Below, piece after piece: positions 26,705 through 35,384 of a DNA stretch of 37,035 bases. Source of the stretch: an uncultured Bacteroidales bacterium (GTDB lineage Bacteria; Bacteroidota; Bacteroidia; Bacteroidales; UBA4417); the NCBI GenBank assembly GCA_903946925.1, contig CAJAXK010000395.1, positions 1 through 37,035 on the forward strand. The letters run 5' to 3'. The stretch's first letter is position 1. Each line of letters starts with the position of its first letter. A model generated the notes under the pieces. It worked only from the letters and a program-made list of their open reading frames with translations, made no database searches and was not told where the DNA came from. The position numbers and the translations under genes were made by a program.

Positions 26705-29561
26705 CCTCTTTTAAATATTCAGCCGTATAGCTTTTTTTGTTTTTTATAAGTTCTTCAGGGGTTCCTTCGGCAATAATATAACCACCGCGTCCACCTCCTT
26801 CGGGGCCAAGGTCAATAATATAGTCGGCAATCTTTATTACTTCGAGGTTATGTTCTATTACCAAAACCGAATTTCCCCGGTCAACAAGTTTGTTTAAAAC
26901 ATGAAGAAGAATATTTACATCCTCAAAATGCAAGCCGGTAGTAGGTTCGTCTAATATATATAGCGTATGGCCGGTATCGCGTTTCGAAAGTTCTGTTGCA
27001 AGTTTTACACGCTGGGCTTCGCCGCCCGAAAGGGTTGTTGAACGCTGCCCAAGTGTTATATATCCAAGCCCCACTTGATTTAACGTGTTGATTTTTTGAA
27101 TAATGGAAGGTATATTGGCAAAAAAATCAACTGCATGTTCAATTGTCATGTTGAGCACATCGGTAATGGATTTACCCTTGTAACGAACTTCGAGGGTTTC
27201 GCGGTTGTAGCGTTTGCCATCACAAAATTCGCAAGGGACGTGGACATCGGGCAAGAAATTCATTTCAATAACCCGTATTCCGGCACCCTGGCAAGTTTCG
27301 CAACGCCCACCTTTTACATTGAACGAAAAACGCCCTGGTTTATAACCTCTAATTTTTGATTCGGGCAAAGCTGAGAAAAGTTTGCGTATTTCGTCGAAAA
27401 CCCCAGTATAAGTAGCTGGGTTTGATCGCGGTGTGCGGCCAATAGGCGATTGGTCAATTTCAATTACTTTATCAATATTTTCAAGCCCTTCGATACTTTG
27501 GTAGGGTAGGGGCTTTTGTTCCGAACGGTAAAAATGCTTGCTCAATATTGGGTAAAGTGTTTCGTAAATCAAACTCGATTTACCACTTCCCGAAACACCT
27601 GTAATGCATGTAAAAACACCTAATGGAAGTTTTAAATCCACATTTTTCAGGTTGTTACCTGTTGCACCGTTTAGGGTAAGAAATCCTTTCTCAAGCTCTC
27701 TCCTTTTTGATGGTATTGCTATACTTTTCTTTCCCGAAAGGTATTGGCAAGTAATGCTTTTACAGTCTTTTAGCGATTCGGGCGAGCCTTGACCAACAAT
27801 AAGTCCACCATGAGTTCCGGCACCTGGTCCCATATCAATAACATGGTCGGCGGCAAGAATCATATCCTGGTCGTGTTCCACTACAATTACTGAATTTCCG
27901 GTATCGCGTAGGTTTTTAAGCGAAGCTATCAACCTGTGGTTGTCGCGTTGGTGTAGGCCAATGCTGGGTTCATCTAAAATATACAGTACGCCTACCAATT
28001 GCGATCCTATTTGTGTAGCAAGCCTAATCCGCTGTGATTCGCCACCCGAAAGGCTTCCCGATGTGCGGTTAAGTGAAAGATAATCAAGTCCTACATTTAA
28101 CAGGAAAGTCAAGCGGCTTTGTATCTCGCGTATTATTTCGTGGGCAATCTGTTTTTGCCGTTCTTCCAAATGTTGTTCAAGATTGCTAAACCATTCAGTT
28201 AGGTTTATCAAGTCCATATTTGAAAGTTCGGCAATGTTTTTCCCATTCAATTTGTAGAACAACGATTCCTTTTTCAACCTTGTGCCGTTGCAATCGGGGC
28301 AAACCACCGAATTCATAAACCCTTCGGCCCAGCGTTTCAACCCTTCGGGGTTTCCAGCCTCGTTATGGTTTAAAATATGTTGCACAATCCCTTCAAAGTT
28401 AAGCGAATAGGAAGATGTAACCCCTAAATATTCGTTTTTTACTTTTATTACTTCTTCCGAACCATATAAAATGGTCTCGATAGCTTCATCAGGAACATCC
28501 GAAAGTGGGGTATCGAGGGTAAAATGATATTTATGGGAAATTGCTTCGAGTTGCCTGAAAATCCAGGTAGGTTTGTACTCGCCAACCGGTGTAATCCCAC
28601 CTTTTCGGATGCTCTTGCTTGTATCGGGAATAATTTTGGCAAGGTCAATTTCAGAAATGTACCCTAATCCTTTGCAGCGTGGGCAATATCCATAAGGCGA
28701 ATTGTACGAAAAACTGTTTGGCTCGGGTTCATCGTAAGCAATGCCGGTTTCGGGATCCATGAGCAAGCGGCTGTAAAACCTCGCTTCTTTTGATGTTGAT
28801 TCCATGGCCATCAAAGCACCTTTGCCCTGACGCAGAGCTGTTTGGATGGAGGCAGTCAATCGGGTTAATGATTTCTCGTTAACTTTTATGGTATCAATAA
28901 CGGCCTCAATATCATGGATTTTGTACCTATCAACCTGCATCCCGAATGTAATTTCGCTTACTTCGCCATCAATACGGACTTTAAGGAATCCTTGTTTGCG
29001 GATTTGTTCAAATAATTCCCTGTAATGCCCTTTTCGCCCACGAACCAAGGGTGCAAGTATGTATATAGTTTTCTCGGAATAGTTTTCCAGTATCAGGTCG
29101 ATAATCTGGTTATCTGTGTAACGGATCATTTTCTGACCAGAAACAAAGGAGTAAGCATCGGCAGCGCGAGCATAAAGCAGGCGGAGGAAATCATAAATTT
29201 CGGTAATTGTGCCAACCGTTGAGCGTGGGTTTCGGTTGGTGGTCTTTTGTTCGATCGAAATTACCGGGCTTAAACCGGTAATCTTGTCAACATCAGGCCT
29301 TTCAATATCGCCCATAAACTGCCGTGCATACGCCGAAAAGGTTTCCATATAGCGGCGTTGCCCTTCGGCGTAAATTGTGTCGAAGGCAAGGGAAGATTTT
29401 CCGCTTCCGCTCAATCCGGTTATGACAACCAATTTATCGCGCGGAATTACTACATCAATGTTTTTGAGATTATGTACCCGGGCACCGTAAACTTCCAGGA
29501 ATTCCTGATGCGAAGTAATGACTTCCTCTTGTTCAATGTATTCGATACTATCCTGTTCCAT
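26694..29561 (-). CDS. uvrA: Excinuclease ABC subunit A
   Basis: 955 residues from the ATG at 29559-29561; a TTG start 12 codons earlier would touch the upstream stop and was rejected. Two ABC modules: the first Walker A is [11 protein letters not shown] (about 48-58), the second [11 protein letters not shown] (about 645-655), with signatures [16 protein letters not shown] and [15 protein letters not shown]. Zinc sites: CPRCKG and CPDCNG in the first half, CETCQG and CEFCDG in the second. UvrA finds bulky DNA lesions and loads UvrB for nucleotide excision repair. It has an N-terminal extension of about 20 acidic residues ([12 protein letters not shown]) before the core, as other Bacteroidota copies may have. 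It starts 38 bases after the lytic transglycosylase gene and is probably co-transcribed. Bacteroidota often have two UvrA copies, so this may be one of a pair. Confidence 0.96.
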   Translation of the reverse strand: MEQDSIEYIEQEEVITSHQEFLEVYGARVHNLKNIDVVIPRDKLVVITGLSGSGKSSLAFDTIYAEGQRRYMETFSAYARQFMGDIERPDVDKITGLSPVISIEQKTTNRNPRSTVGTITEIYDFLRLLYARAADAYSFVSGQKMIRYTDNQIIDLILENYSEKTIYILAPLVRGRKGHYRELFEQIRKQGFLKVRIDGEVSEITFGMQVDRYKIHDIEAVIDTIKVNEKSLTRLTASIQTALRQGKGALMAMESTSKEARFYSRLLMDPETGIAYDEPEPNSFSYNSPYGYCPRCKGLGYISEIDLAKIIPDTSKSIRKGGITPVGEYKPTWIFRQLEAISHKYHFTLDTPLSDVPDEAIETILYGSEEVIKVKNEYLGVTSSYSLNFEGIVQHILNHNEAGNPEGLKRWAEGFMNSVVCPDCNGTRLKKESLFYKLNGKNIAELSNMDLINLTEWFSNLEQHLEERQKQIAHEIIREIQSRLTFLLNVGLDYLSLNRTSGSLSGGESQRIRLATQIGSQLVGVLYILDEPSIGLHQRDNHRLIASLKNLRDTGNSVIVVEHDQDMILAADHVIDMGPGAGTHGGLIVGQGSPESLKDCKSITCQYLSGKKSIAIPSKRRELEKGFLTLNGATGNNLKNVDLKLPLGVFTCITGVSGSGKSSLIYETLYPILSKHFYRSEQKPLPYQSIEGLENIDKVIEIDQSPIGRTPRSNPATYTGVFDEIRKLFSALPESKIRGYKPGRFSFNVKGGRCETCQGAGIRVIEMNFLPDVHVPCEFCDGKRYNRETLEVRYKGKSITDVLNMTIEHAVDFFANIPSIIQKINTLNQVGLGYITLGQRSTTLSGGEAQRVKLATELSKRDTGHTLYILDEPTTGLHFEDVNILLHVLNKLVDRGNSVLVIEHNLEVIKIADYIIDLGPEGGGRGGYIIAEGTPEELIKNKKSYTAEYLKEVMR

Positions 29562-29599
29562 GATTGACTGAAAATTGATGCGCTGTTTTTGAAACAAGG

Positions 29600-30604
29600 T
29601 TACTTTGGCAGTGAGCCGACAGAAATGGTATCGTTAAAAATTTGTTCGGCATTGTCAATTTCGGCCAGCAACTTATCGAAATCCTCAAATCCTTTTACAG
29701 GAAGTGTGAGGTTGTATTGCTTTTTGTTTGGGTTAACCAATTTATCGGAACGCAACCATGGGTTAAAATCCTTTAACAAACGATAATTGATATTCATGTT
29801 TTTGGCGAACACTGGCAGGTTTGCTATTGTTGAATCAATCAACAAGTTATAGGTTGGAATTGGCGGGTACAAATCTTTTTTGCGGATAAAATAGCCATAT
29901 TCGGTCGGATGTTCGTAAAGCAGTTTTAGCGCTATTATGCGATACACGTAACGCATGGTTTCTTCAGGTAGGTATAAATCGTAATAATTGTTCGATTTTT
30001 GGCGTTCCAGTTCTTTCGATATGCGGCCTTCGCCAACATTGTAGGCTGCTGCAGCCAAAGTCCAACTGCCAAATTTGTTATACGAACCGCGCAAAAGCTT
30101 GCAAGCAGCTTCGGTAGCTTTTTCAACATGGTAACGTTCGTCAATTTGATCCGTAATTTCAAGTCCAAAATTCTTGGCTGTTGCAGGGATAAACTGCCAG
30201 AAACCTGCTGCCCCGGCTTGTGACTGAACATTCGACAAACCACTTTCGATTAATGCCAGATACTTAAAATCTTCGGGGATGTTATTTTTCTTTAAAATCG
30301 GGATAATGATATGGAAATACCGGTTCGATTTTTTTAGCATCAATAAAGTTGACGAATGCCAATAGGTATTTACCATTAATTCGCGGTCGAGGCCTTCGCG
30401 GACATAATACAATCCAAGTGGGGCTTCCTCACCGGCGAATTCGGCTTTATCGGGTAAAACCAAAGAGAAAATTTTATTGCTATGCTGAAATGCTTTTTGG
30501 TAATCACTGTCGGAGGCAGACTTTTGCATGTTCCGCGAATAATAAAAACCTTCGAAAGCCGCAAATGCTACTAATGCAATTATAAAAATGAACCTTTTAC
30601 TCAT
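29600..30604 (-). CDS. Membrane-anchored lytic transglycosylase (MltD-like, SLT domain)
   Basis: 334 residues from the ATG at 30602-30604 (an upstream ATG three codons earlier is less likely). Residues 4-19 are a signal/anchor helix (RFIFIIALVAFAAFEGFYY). The SLT domain spans about 95-235: catalytic glutamate E120 in YLALIESGLSN, followed by QAGAAGFWQFIPATAKNFGL and AAAAYNVGEGRI. The enzyme cuts peptidoglycan strands with formation of anhydro-muramic ends, in the periplasm. The C-terminal part (about 255-334) has no typical LysM repeat, though KKQYNLTLPVKGFEDF is what remains in its place and could be a degenerate one. Confidence 0.92.
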   Translation of the reverse strand: MSKRFIFIIALVAFAAFEGFYYSRNMQKSASDSDYQKAFQHSNKIFSLVLPDKAEFAGEEAPLGLYYVREGLDRELMVNTYWHSSTLLMLKKSNRYFHIIIPILKKNNIPEDFKYLALIESGLSNVQSQAGAAGFWQFIPATAKNFGLEITDQIDERYHVEKATEAACKLLRGSYNKFGSWTLAAAAYNVGEGRISKELERQKSNNYYDLYLPEETMRYVYRIIALKLLYEHPTEYGYFIRKKDLYPPIPTYNLLIDSTIANLPVFAKNMNINYRLLKDFNPWLRSDKLVNPNKKQYNLTLPVKGFEDFDKLLAEIDNAEQIFNDTISVGSLPK

Positions 30605-30623
30605 TAAAAACAAATTAAGTTAT

Positions 30624-30647
30624 CCGCCCGCTGCTTTAGCAGGACGG
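30624..30647 (-). terminator. Possible weak terminator or attenuator after rfbC
   Basis: CTGCT (30631-30635) and AGCAG (30638-30642) make a tight hairpin with extra pairing of CCG and CGG on the outside. On the minus strand it is followed by AT-rich sequence with a five-T run only 13 bases further, so termination would be partial. It lies between rfbC and the transglycosylase gene. Confidence 0.4.
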
Positions 30648-30669
30648 CAATCGTCAATGTGAAGTTTGA

Positions 30670-31209
30670 TCAGAAAACTAATGCATCCCTCAATAATGGT
30701 GCCACTTTATCTTTTTCTGACAAAAGAGGGTCGGTAACTCCCCAGTCGATATTCAATTCAGGGTCGTTCCAGCGGATGCTGCCTTCGGATGCCTTGTTAT
30801 ACATTGCCGAACATTTATATGTAAAAATGGTGTCGTCTTCAAGTGTAACAAAGCCATGTGCAAAGCCAGCCGGGATCCAGCAAATCCATTTGTTTTCGCC
30901 CGTGAGCTCCATTGAAACCCATTTACCAAAAGTAGGTGAGTTGCGCCGGATATCAACGGCTATATCCAAGACTGCGCCCCTGATAACGCGGATAAGCTTG
31001 CCTTGCGCAAAAGGAGGCAATTGAAAGTGCAAACCCCTCAGCACATTTTTTTGCGACCTCGATTCATTATCCTGCAAAAATGGCTCGGTTATGCCAAAAG
31101 CTGCAAATTTGTCCACATGGAATGATTCGAAGAAATATCCTCGGTCGTCGCCGAATACATCCGGCTTAATAATTTTTACATCAGGTATTGAGGTGGGGAT
31201 AAGTTCCAT
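30670..31209 (-). CDS. rfbC: dTDP-4-dehydrorhamnose 3,5-epimerase
   Basis: 179 residues from the ATG at 31207-31209; the longer frame to 31272 would translate the heptamer array and was rejected. Cupin fold signs: DVFGDDRGYFFES, NVLRGLHFQLPP with the catalytic base H61, LDIAVDIRRNSPTFG, WIPAGFAHGF (111-120) and the tyrosine Y131 in FTYKCSAMY. The enzyme turns dTDP-4-keto-6-deoxyglucose into the L-rhamnose precursor, used for surface polysaccharides. The other genes of the rhamnose pathway (rfbA, B, D) are not in this window, so the gene is separated from its usual cluster. Confidence 0.93.
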   Translation of the reverse strand: MELIPTSIPDVKIIKPDVFGDDRGYFFESFHVDKFAAFGITEPFLQDNESRSQKNVLRGLHFQLPPFAQGKLIRVIRGAVLDIAVDIRRNSPTFGKWVSMELTGENKWICWIPAGFAHGFVTLEDDTIFTYKCSAMYNKASEGSIRWNDPELNIDWGVTDPLLSEKDKVAPLLRDALVF

Positions 31210-31218
31210 GTGTGAAAA

Positions 31219-31337
31219 GGGGTTGGGGGTTAGGGTTTTGGGGTTTGGGGGTGGTAAAAGGTAAAAGGTCAAAGGTAAAAGGTCAAAAGGAAAAGGTCAA
31301 AGGGAAAAGGTCAAAGGGAAAAGTAAAAGGGAAAAGG
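31219..31337. repeat. Composite heptamer array (G4-type then purine-type) in front of rfbC
   Basis: Seventeen 7-base words stand in register. The first five are of the kind GGGGTTG with G-runs at 31219-31222, 31225-31229, 31233-31235, 31240-31243 and 31247-31251, a canonical G-quadruplex on the plus strand. From 31254 on the words become GTAAAAG, GTCAAAG and GGAAAAG, and GTCAAAG-type words alternate with GGAAAAG-type words to give a 14-base unit (31267, 31281, 31295, 31309). It ends ten bases before the rfbC start codon, so the rfbC leader would be the C/T-rich complement. Confidence 0.85.
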
Positions 31338-31390
31338 TTTACTTTTCTGGTGAAATCAAATTTCTTGAGCTTTCAATATTCCTTAGTATC

Positions 31391-32782
31391 CTACAAATGA
31401 ATCACTTCGCCATAAGCGGCGGCAACGGCTTCCATAACCGCTTCGCTCAATGTTGGGTGTGGATGTATGGATTTAATGATTTCGTGACCAGTGGTCTCCA
31501 ATTTCCTGGCTACTACTGCTTCGGCAATAAGTTCAGTTACATTTTCGCCAATGTAGTGGGCACCAAGCCATTCGCCATATTTTGCATCAAAAATCACTTT
31601 TACAAAACCATCTTTTGCACCTGCCGCACTTGCTTTACCTGATGCAGAGAATGGGAATTTGCCAACTTTTATTTCATAACCGGCTTCCTTGGCTGCTTTT
31701 TCGGTCATTCCAACGGATGCAATTTCGGGAGAGGTGTATGTGCAACCGGGAATATTTCCATAATCAATTGGCTCAACGTGCATCCCTGCAATTTTTTCAA
31801 CGCAAGTGATACCCTCGTGCGAAGCAACATGAGCCAAAGCCGGACCGCTCACAATATCGCCAATGGCATAATAACCTTCAACATTTGTACGGTAAAACCC
31901 GTCAACAAGCACTTTGCCTTTTTCAAATTTTATTCCGGTTTCCTCTAATCCAATGCCTTCGAGATTGGTTGCAATCCCAACTGCCGACAACACGATATCA
32001 CATTCAATGGTTTCAATTGTTTTGGGCGTTTTTATTATTACAGCGCATGAATCCCCATTCACTTCAACAGCTTCTACCGAGGAAGAAGTCATTACTTTTA
32101 TCCCAGCCTTTTTGAAACTGCGTTCCAATTGTTTTGAAACTTCTTCATCTTCGATTGGAACAATATTCGGAAGAAATTCCACCAAAGTTACCTGTACGCC
32201 AATGCTATTGTAGAAATGGGCAAATTCGGAGCCAATAGCACCTGAACCAACAACTACCATACTTTTGGGCATTTCGGTCAAGGTCATGGCCTCGCGGTAG
32301 CCAATTATTTTTTTTCCATCCTGCTTTAGGTTAGGCAATTCCCTCGATCTTGCCCCGGTAGCAATGATAATATGGTTAGCCGAAAATTCGGTAACCTTGC
32401 CTTCAGCATCGGTAACGTCAATTTTCTTGCCTGGTTTTAATTTTCCAAAACCTTGAATATGGTCTATTTTGTTCTTTTTCAGTAGGAACTGTATCCCCTT
32501 GCTCATGCCATCTGCCACGCCGCGGCTTCTTTTTACCATTGCAGGTAAGTCGGCAGTTACTGAGCCTTCTAATGTAACCCCATAATCGGAAGAGTGTTTC
32601 ATGTAATTGAAAACCTGTGCACTCTTTAGCAATGCTTTGGTTGGGATGCATCCCCAATTAAGGCAAACACCGCCAAGTTCTGATTTTTCGACAACCGCTG
32701 TTTTGAATCCAAGTTGTGCTGCCCTGATGGCTGCTACATAACCACCTGGTCCGCTGCCAATTACAATAACATCATAATTCAT
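31391..32782 (-). CDS. lpdA: Dihydrolipoyl dehydrogenase
   Basis: 463 residues from the ATG at 32780-32782, which directly precedes the FAD fold (NYDVIVIGSGPGGYVAAIRA); a start 12 codons earlier crosses the promoter. Redox disulfide C40 and C45 in GGVCLNWGCIPTK, NAD fold VVGSGAIGSEFAHFYNSIG, second FAD contact GYYAIGDIVSGPALAHVA, and the C-terminal catalytic HPHPTLSEAV (H442, E447). It oxidises protein-bound dihydrolipoamide with NAD, as the E3 part of 2-oxoacid dehydrogenases or of the glycine cleavage system. No E1, E2 or glycine cleavage gene is near, so it serves distant complexes. Confidence 0.95.
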   Translation of the reverse strand: MNYDVIVIGSGPGGYVAAIRAAQLGFKTAVVEKSELGGVCLNWGCIPTKALLKSAQVFNYMKHSSDYGVTLEGSVTADLPAMVKRSRGVADGMSKGIQFLLKKNKIDHIQGFGKLKPGKKIDVTDAEGKVTEFSANHIIIATGARSRELPNLKQDGKKIIGYREAMTLTEMPKSMVVVGSGAIGSEFAHFYNSIGVQVTLVEFLPNIVPIEDEEVSKQLERSFKKAGIKVMTSSSVEAVEVNGDSCAVIIKTPKTIETIECDIVLSAVGIATNLEGIGLEETGIKFEKGKVLVDGFYRTNVEGYYAIGDIVSGPALAHVASHEGITCVEKIAGMHVEPIDYGNIPGCTYTSPEIASVGMTEKAAKEAGYEIKVGKFPFSASGKASAAGAKDGFVKVIFDAKYGEWLGAHYIGENVTELIAEAVVARKLETTGHEIIKSIHPHPTLSEAVMEAVAAAYGEVIHL

Positions 32783-32806
32783 AGAATAGAATTTTAAGTT
32801 CTGATG

Positions 32807-32814
32807 CAAAATTA
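32807..32814 (-). promoter_or_regulatory. Candidate -7 box for lpdA
   Basis: TAATTTTG on the minus strand fits TAnnTTTG exactly, 24 bases before the ATG. No -33 TTG seen at the usual distance. Confidence 0.5.
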
Positions 32815-32943
32815 CCAATTTTACTCGGATTTTGCCTTATTTCTTTTGATTAATCAACAAAAACGATGTTTCGGCAACAACGTTACCATGTTTTTACTAA
32901 AATTTTTTAACACCAAGTTTTTGAGTTCATCATCATAAATAGA

Positions 32944-32968
32944 AACGGCTCACAATCTGCGAGCCGTT
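32944..32968 (-). terminator. Terminator-like hairpin after the lipoprotein gene
   Basis: AACGGCTC (32944-32951), loop of nine, GAGCCGTT (32961-32968), 25 bases after the lipoprotein stop on the minus strand. The stem is strong but the T-run that follows is interrupted. Confidence 0.6.
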
Positions 32969-32993
32969 CTATGTTTTTACAATTGGTATGCTG

Positions 32994-33710
32994 TTATTTT
33001 TTTTCTGGTTCGGCAGTGGCCGGAGCTTCTTCAGGCAATTGTTCCATGCTTGGAACAGTTTGATCCATAAAGCTGTAGCCTTCTGGAACCTTGAATTTCT
33101 CGGCTGGTACTTTGGTATCAAAATCAACTTTATCAGCAATTATCTGCATTTCGGCAAAAGAAACTTTCAATGGAATGTTTTTGTAATGCACGCCGGTTAT
33201 CCGTTTATCTGGATTTGTGCTGTCGGGCGACATGGAATATTTAGAGCCAGCCATCCCAGCAACGGTTTCTTCGCCTTCTTCCTTGAAATTGACTTTGGCT
33301 TTTAGTTTATCGCTTAGGGAGCCAATGTTCATTAGTTCGAACATTTCGGGTTCAAGAGTTGACTTGTATGCACTTTTGGTAGCTTTATCCTGTCCATTTT
33401 CAATATTTTCGGTCTCATAGTGGTACATTGTGAAGCCATCAGTAATATCAAAAGTATGTTGTTTCATTTCAACACCATTCATGTTTCCTTCTACGATGGT
33501 TTCACGCATGGTCTTTTTCCCAAAATCGTCGAAATACAAAGTTTGGGTAACTTTTACTCCCATCATTTCCATTGGTTTATATACCACTGTTCCACTCTTT
33601 TCGCCAAAGGGCTGTTCGGCAGTACCTCCACTAAATCCAGAACCACCCGATTTGCACGACATCAACAAAGAAAGGGCAACAAATGGGACTAAGACAAAAA
33701 ATCTTTTCAT
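32994..33710 (-). CDS. Lipoprotein of unknown function
   Basis: 238 residues. Signal peptide of a lipoprotein: KRFFVLVPFVALSLLMSC with C19 as the lipid-bearing cysteine (lipobox LLMSC), followed by a short Gly/Ser linker (KSGGSGFSGG). The mature part looks like beta strands: repeated patterns such as VKVTQTLYFDDFGKKTMRET and MKQHTFDITDGFTMYHY, as in outer-membrane-associated lipid- or substrate-binding proteins of the DUF4412 kind, although I cannot confirm the family. A proline/glutamate-rich tail closes it (EEAPATAEPEKK). It stands alone between a hairpin and a long heptamer array. Location: periplasmic side of the inner or outer membrane. Confidence 0.82.
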   Translation of the reverse strand: MKRFFVLVPFVALSLLMSCKSGGSGFSGGTAEQPFGEKSGTVVYKPMEMMGVKVTQTLYFDDFGKKTMRETIVEGNMNGVEMKQHTFDITDGFTMYHYETENIENGQDKATKSAYKSTLEPEMFELMNIGSLSDKLKAKVNFKEEGEETVAGMAGSKYSMSPDSTNPDKRITGVHYKNIPLKVSFAEMQIIADKVDFDTKVPAEKFKVPEGYSFMDQTVPSMEQLPEEAPATAEPEKK

Positions 33711-33741
33711 TTTTTAAATTATTGGTTGTTATTTTTTTTTG

Positions 33742-33749
33742 CAAAAGTA
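33742..33749 (-). promoter_or_regulatory. Candidate -7 box for the lipoprotein gene
   Basis: TACTTTTG on the minus strand fits TAnnTTTG exactly, 31 bases before the ATG. The heptamer array starts 36 bases further upstream. Confidence 0.5.
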
Positions 33750-33784
33750 GTAAAAGTTAATGAGATAGGTAGATGAGTTAAAAT

Positions 33785-34043
33785 GGTTATTGGTTAATGG
33801 TTATAAGTTATTGGTTATTGGCATTTTGTAATTTGTAACTCGTAATTGGTTATCGGTAATTGGTTAATCAGCATTCGTGAAGTGTCATTGGTTATTGGAA
33901 ATTGGTTAATCGTCATTCGTGAATAGTTATTGGTTATTGGAAATTGGTTAATGGTCATTAGTGAATTGTTATAGGTTATTGGAAATTGGTTAATCGTCAT
34001 TCGTTATTCGCCATTCGTAAATGGTTATTGGGAATTGGATTAA
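33785..34043. repeat. Long heptamer array with 42-base higher-order unit
   Basis: Thirty-seven 7-base words stand in perfect register, consensus NGTNATT (common words GGTTATT, GGTTAAT, CGTCATT). From 33848 on, a six-word (42-base) unit appears; copies at 33848, 33890, 33932 and 33974 are clearly alike, an earlier one at 33806 is more worn. A 61-codon frame on the minus strand (33815-34000) arises only because 42 is a multiple of 3; it gives 14-residue repeats (MTINQFPITN...) and is not taken as a gene. It fills most of the gap between the lipoprotein and DUF1648 genes. Confidence 0.9.
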
Positions 34044-34066
34044 AGATTACAAATTGCCGGTTCTTA

Positions 34067-34579
34067 TTATTTTGGAGTAGCCTTTTTTGTGAATGAAAAG
34101 GCCAATATTATAGGCAGTGTAACAGGAATTGCAATCGCAAGCGGAAGAAACCAAAATGGCAAATTACTGTTTTCGTTTGTATTACATATTTGCCATTCGA
34201 TCGCAAAGAATAAAACTACTACTAACAACTTGATAATCCGCATCAAACGTGTGGCTTTTGAATAAAGTTGAAGCGCATTGTCCTGAGTAACTTTGGTAGG
34301 ATAATTAAAAATTTGAGGATATTTATTCATGACTGTAAGCCCGATATACAAAACCAAAGCGAAGGATGGTAAAATAAAAATTGTGCCTTTGCTTCCCCAA
34401 TCATCTATTTCACCTTTTAGGTTGTAATGTGTTGGAATAGTTTCTGGAAGGATTTGATAAGCAAAAATTGGAAGCAACCAAATTGCCAAAACGAAAAGAA
34501 ATGCAGCTATTTCAAGAATAAGATCAAATTTTGTTGAAACAGGTTTTAGTTTAGGACGATTTTCGGAAACGGTTTTCAT
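34067..34579 (-). CDS. DUF1648-domain membrane protein
   Basis: 170 residues with four membrane segments. The DUF1648 signature is clear: after the first helix comes LPETIPTHYNLKGEIDDWGS (about 45-64), with the loop pattern P-x-H-x-x-G-x-D-x-W. Such domains occur in SdpI-type immunity proteins and related small membrane proteins of uncertain job. A second segment pair ends in a short basic tail. The gene is framed by heptamer arrays on both sides that carry the same word family in opposite orientation. Confidence 0.85.
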   Translation of the reverse strand: MKTVSENRPKLKPVSTKFDLILEIAAFLFVLAIWLLPIFAYQILPETIPTHYNLKGEIDDWGSKGTIFILPSFALVLYIGLTVMNKYPQIFNYPTKVTQDNALQLYSKATRLMRIIKLLVVVLFFAIEWQICNTNENSNLPFWFLPLAIAIPVTLPIILAFSFTKKATPK

Positions 34580-34650
34580 AAAACGATTGGCTATGATGCT
34601 TTTGATGTTTTTTTAATTTGTTAATTTACTGCTCTACTATTCCAAATCCC

Positions 34651-34734
34651 CTATTTTCTATTTTTCTATTTTCTATTTCCCATTCTCTATTAACCATTTT
34701 CTATTAACCATTCACCAATAACCATCAACCAATC
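34651..34734. repeat. Heptamer array at the end of the Lrp-type gene
   Basis: Twelve 7-base words in register, first CTATTTT and TCTATTT, later ACCATTC, ACCAATA and ACCATCA. Read on the minus strand the later words are the GGTTATT/GGTTAAT family of the array at 33785, in opposite orientation. The stop and last codons of the Lrp-type gene (34725-34734) lie inside the array. Confidence 0.8.
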
Positions 34735-35195
34735 GGCAATTGCCTCGAGAACCCTTCCTGCAAAGATATAAATGTTTCGGTAAAAGAAATTTCGGGAATG
34801 GATTGGATTTGTTCGATAATCACCTGTTTGAGGTGTTCGTTATTTCGGGTAATTATTTTAAGCAAAAGCGAATATTTGCCCGAAATATGGTGACATTCAA
34901 CTATTTCGGGGATTTGCTTTATTTTATTGAAAACTTCGTTGTGCGTGCTAGTGGATGTAAGGTTTACTTGAATTCCGATAAAAGCACAAGTTAGATACCC
35001 CATGCTTTTATGGTTGAAAACCAATTGGGATCCTGATATGATTCCGGCATCCTTCATTTTGTTAATCCGTTGATGAACAGCGGTATGTGTTACTTTACAC
35101 TGACGGGCGACTTCTACATACGAAGTTCGGGCATCCTTCATTAACTGTTCGATTATGCGCCTGTCGAGCGCATCAAGATGAAAGTTTGAAACCAT
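34725..35195 (-). CDS. Lrp/AsnC family transcriptional regulator
   Basis: 156 residues. N-terminal winged helix-turn-helix (LDALDRRIIEQLMKDARTSY and VARQCKVTHTAVHQRINKMK, about 7-48), then the RAM/ligand-sensing alpha-beta domain (about 65-145, with IVECHHISGKYSLLLKI). Lrp-type proteins form dimers to octamers, bind DNA in response to amino acids and often control the gene next door. Here the divergent neighbour, 189 bases away, is an amino-acid-degrading PLP enzyme, so local control is likely. The last codons fall in a heptamer array, so the C-terminal four or five residues may be variable between strains. Confidence 0.93.
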   Translation of the reverse strand: MVSNFHLDALDRRIIEQLMKDARTSYVEVARQCKVTHTAVHQRINKMKDAGIISGSQLVFNHKSMGYLTCAFIGIQVNLTSTSTHNEVFNKIKQIPEIVECHHISGKYSLLLKIITRNNEHLKQVIIEQIQSIPEISFTETFISLQEGFSRQLPIG

Positions 35196-35245
35196 TGTTT
35201 TATGATTATTTATTCAGTATGAAAGCAAAAGTTCTTTATAAAATT

Positions 35246-35253
35246 CAAAATTA
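35246..35253 (-). promoter_or_regulatory. Candidate -7 box for the Lrp-type gene
   Basis: TAATTTTG on the minus strand fits TAnnTTTG exactly, 50 bases before the ATG. Next to it, AATAT (35255-35259) and ATATT (35267-35271) form a small inverted repeat between the two divergent promoters, a possible site for the regulator. Confidence 0.45.
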
Positions 35254-35292
35254 AAATATTATTGCGATATTGGATTCATAATGTCATATTTA

Positions 35293-35323
35293 TTGTTCAA
35301 ATCGTAAACATCTGATAGTTTTG
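35293..35323 (+). promoter_or_regulatory. Promoter of the Cys/Met PLP enzyme gene
   Basis: TTG (35293-35295), a 20-base spacer and TAGTTTTG (35316-35323), an exact -7 box at the right distance from -33. The leader would be about 55 bases. Confidence 0.65.
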
Positions 35324-35384
35324 CATCTTTGAAACCGTACTCAATTTAGTCCTCGGAAAAGCAATAATTTCACAACAAAAAAAC

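Noticed and set aside
31210-31272. N-terminal extension of rfbC
   Set aside because: It would translate the heptamer array (proline-rich peptide); the family starts at the ATG at 31209.
33815-34000. 61-codon minus-strand frame with 14-residue repeats
   Set aside because: It lies wholly inside the heptamer array and is open only because the 42-base unit is a multiple of three; no start signal or family.
33785-34043. Possible CRISPR array
   Set aside because: There are no unique spacers; the whole stretch is made of related 7-base words, and no cas gene is near.
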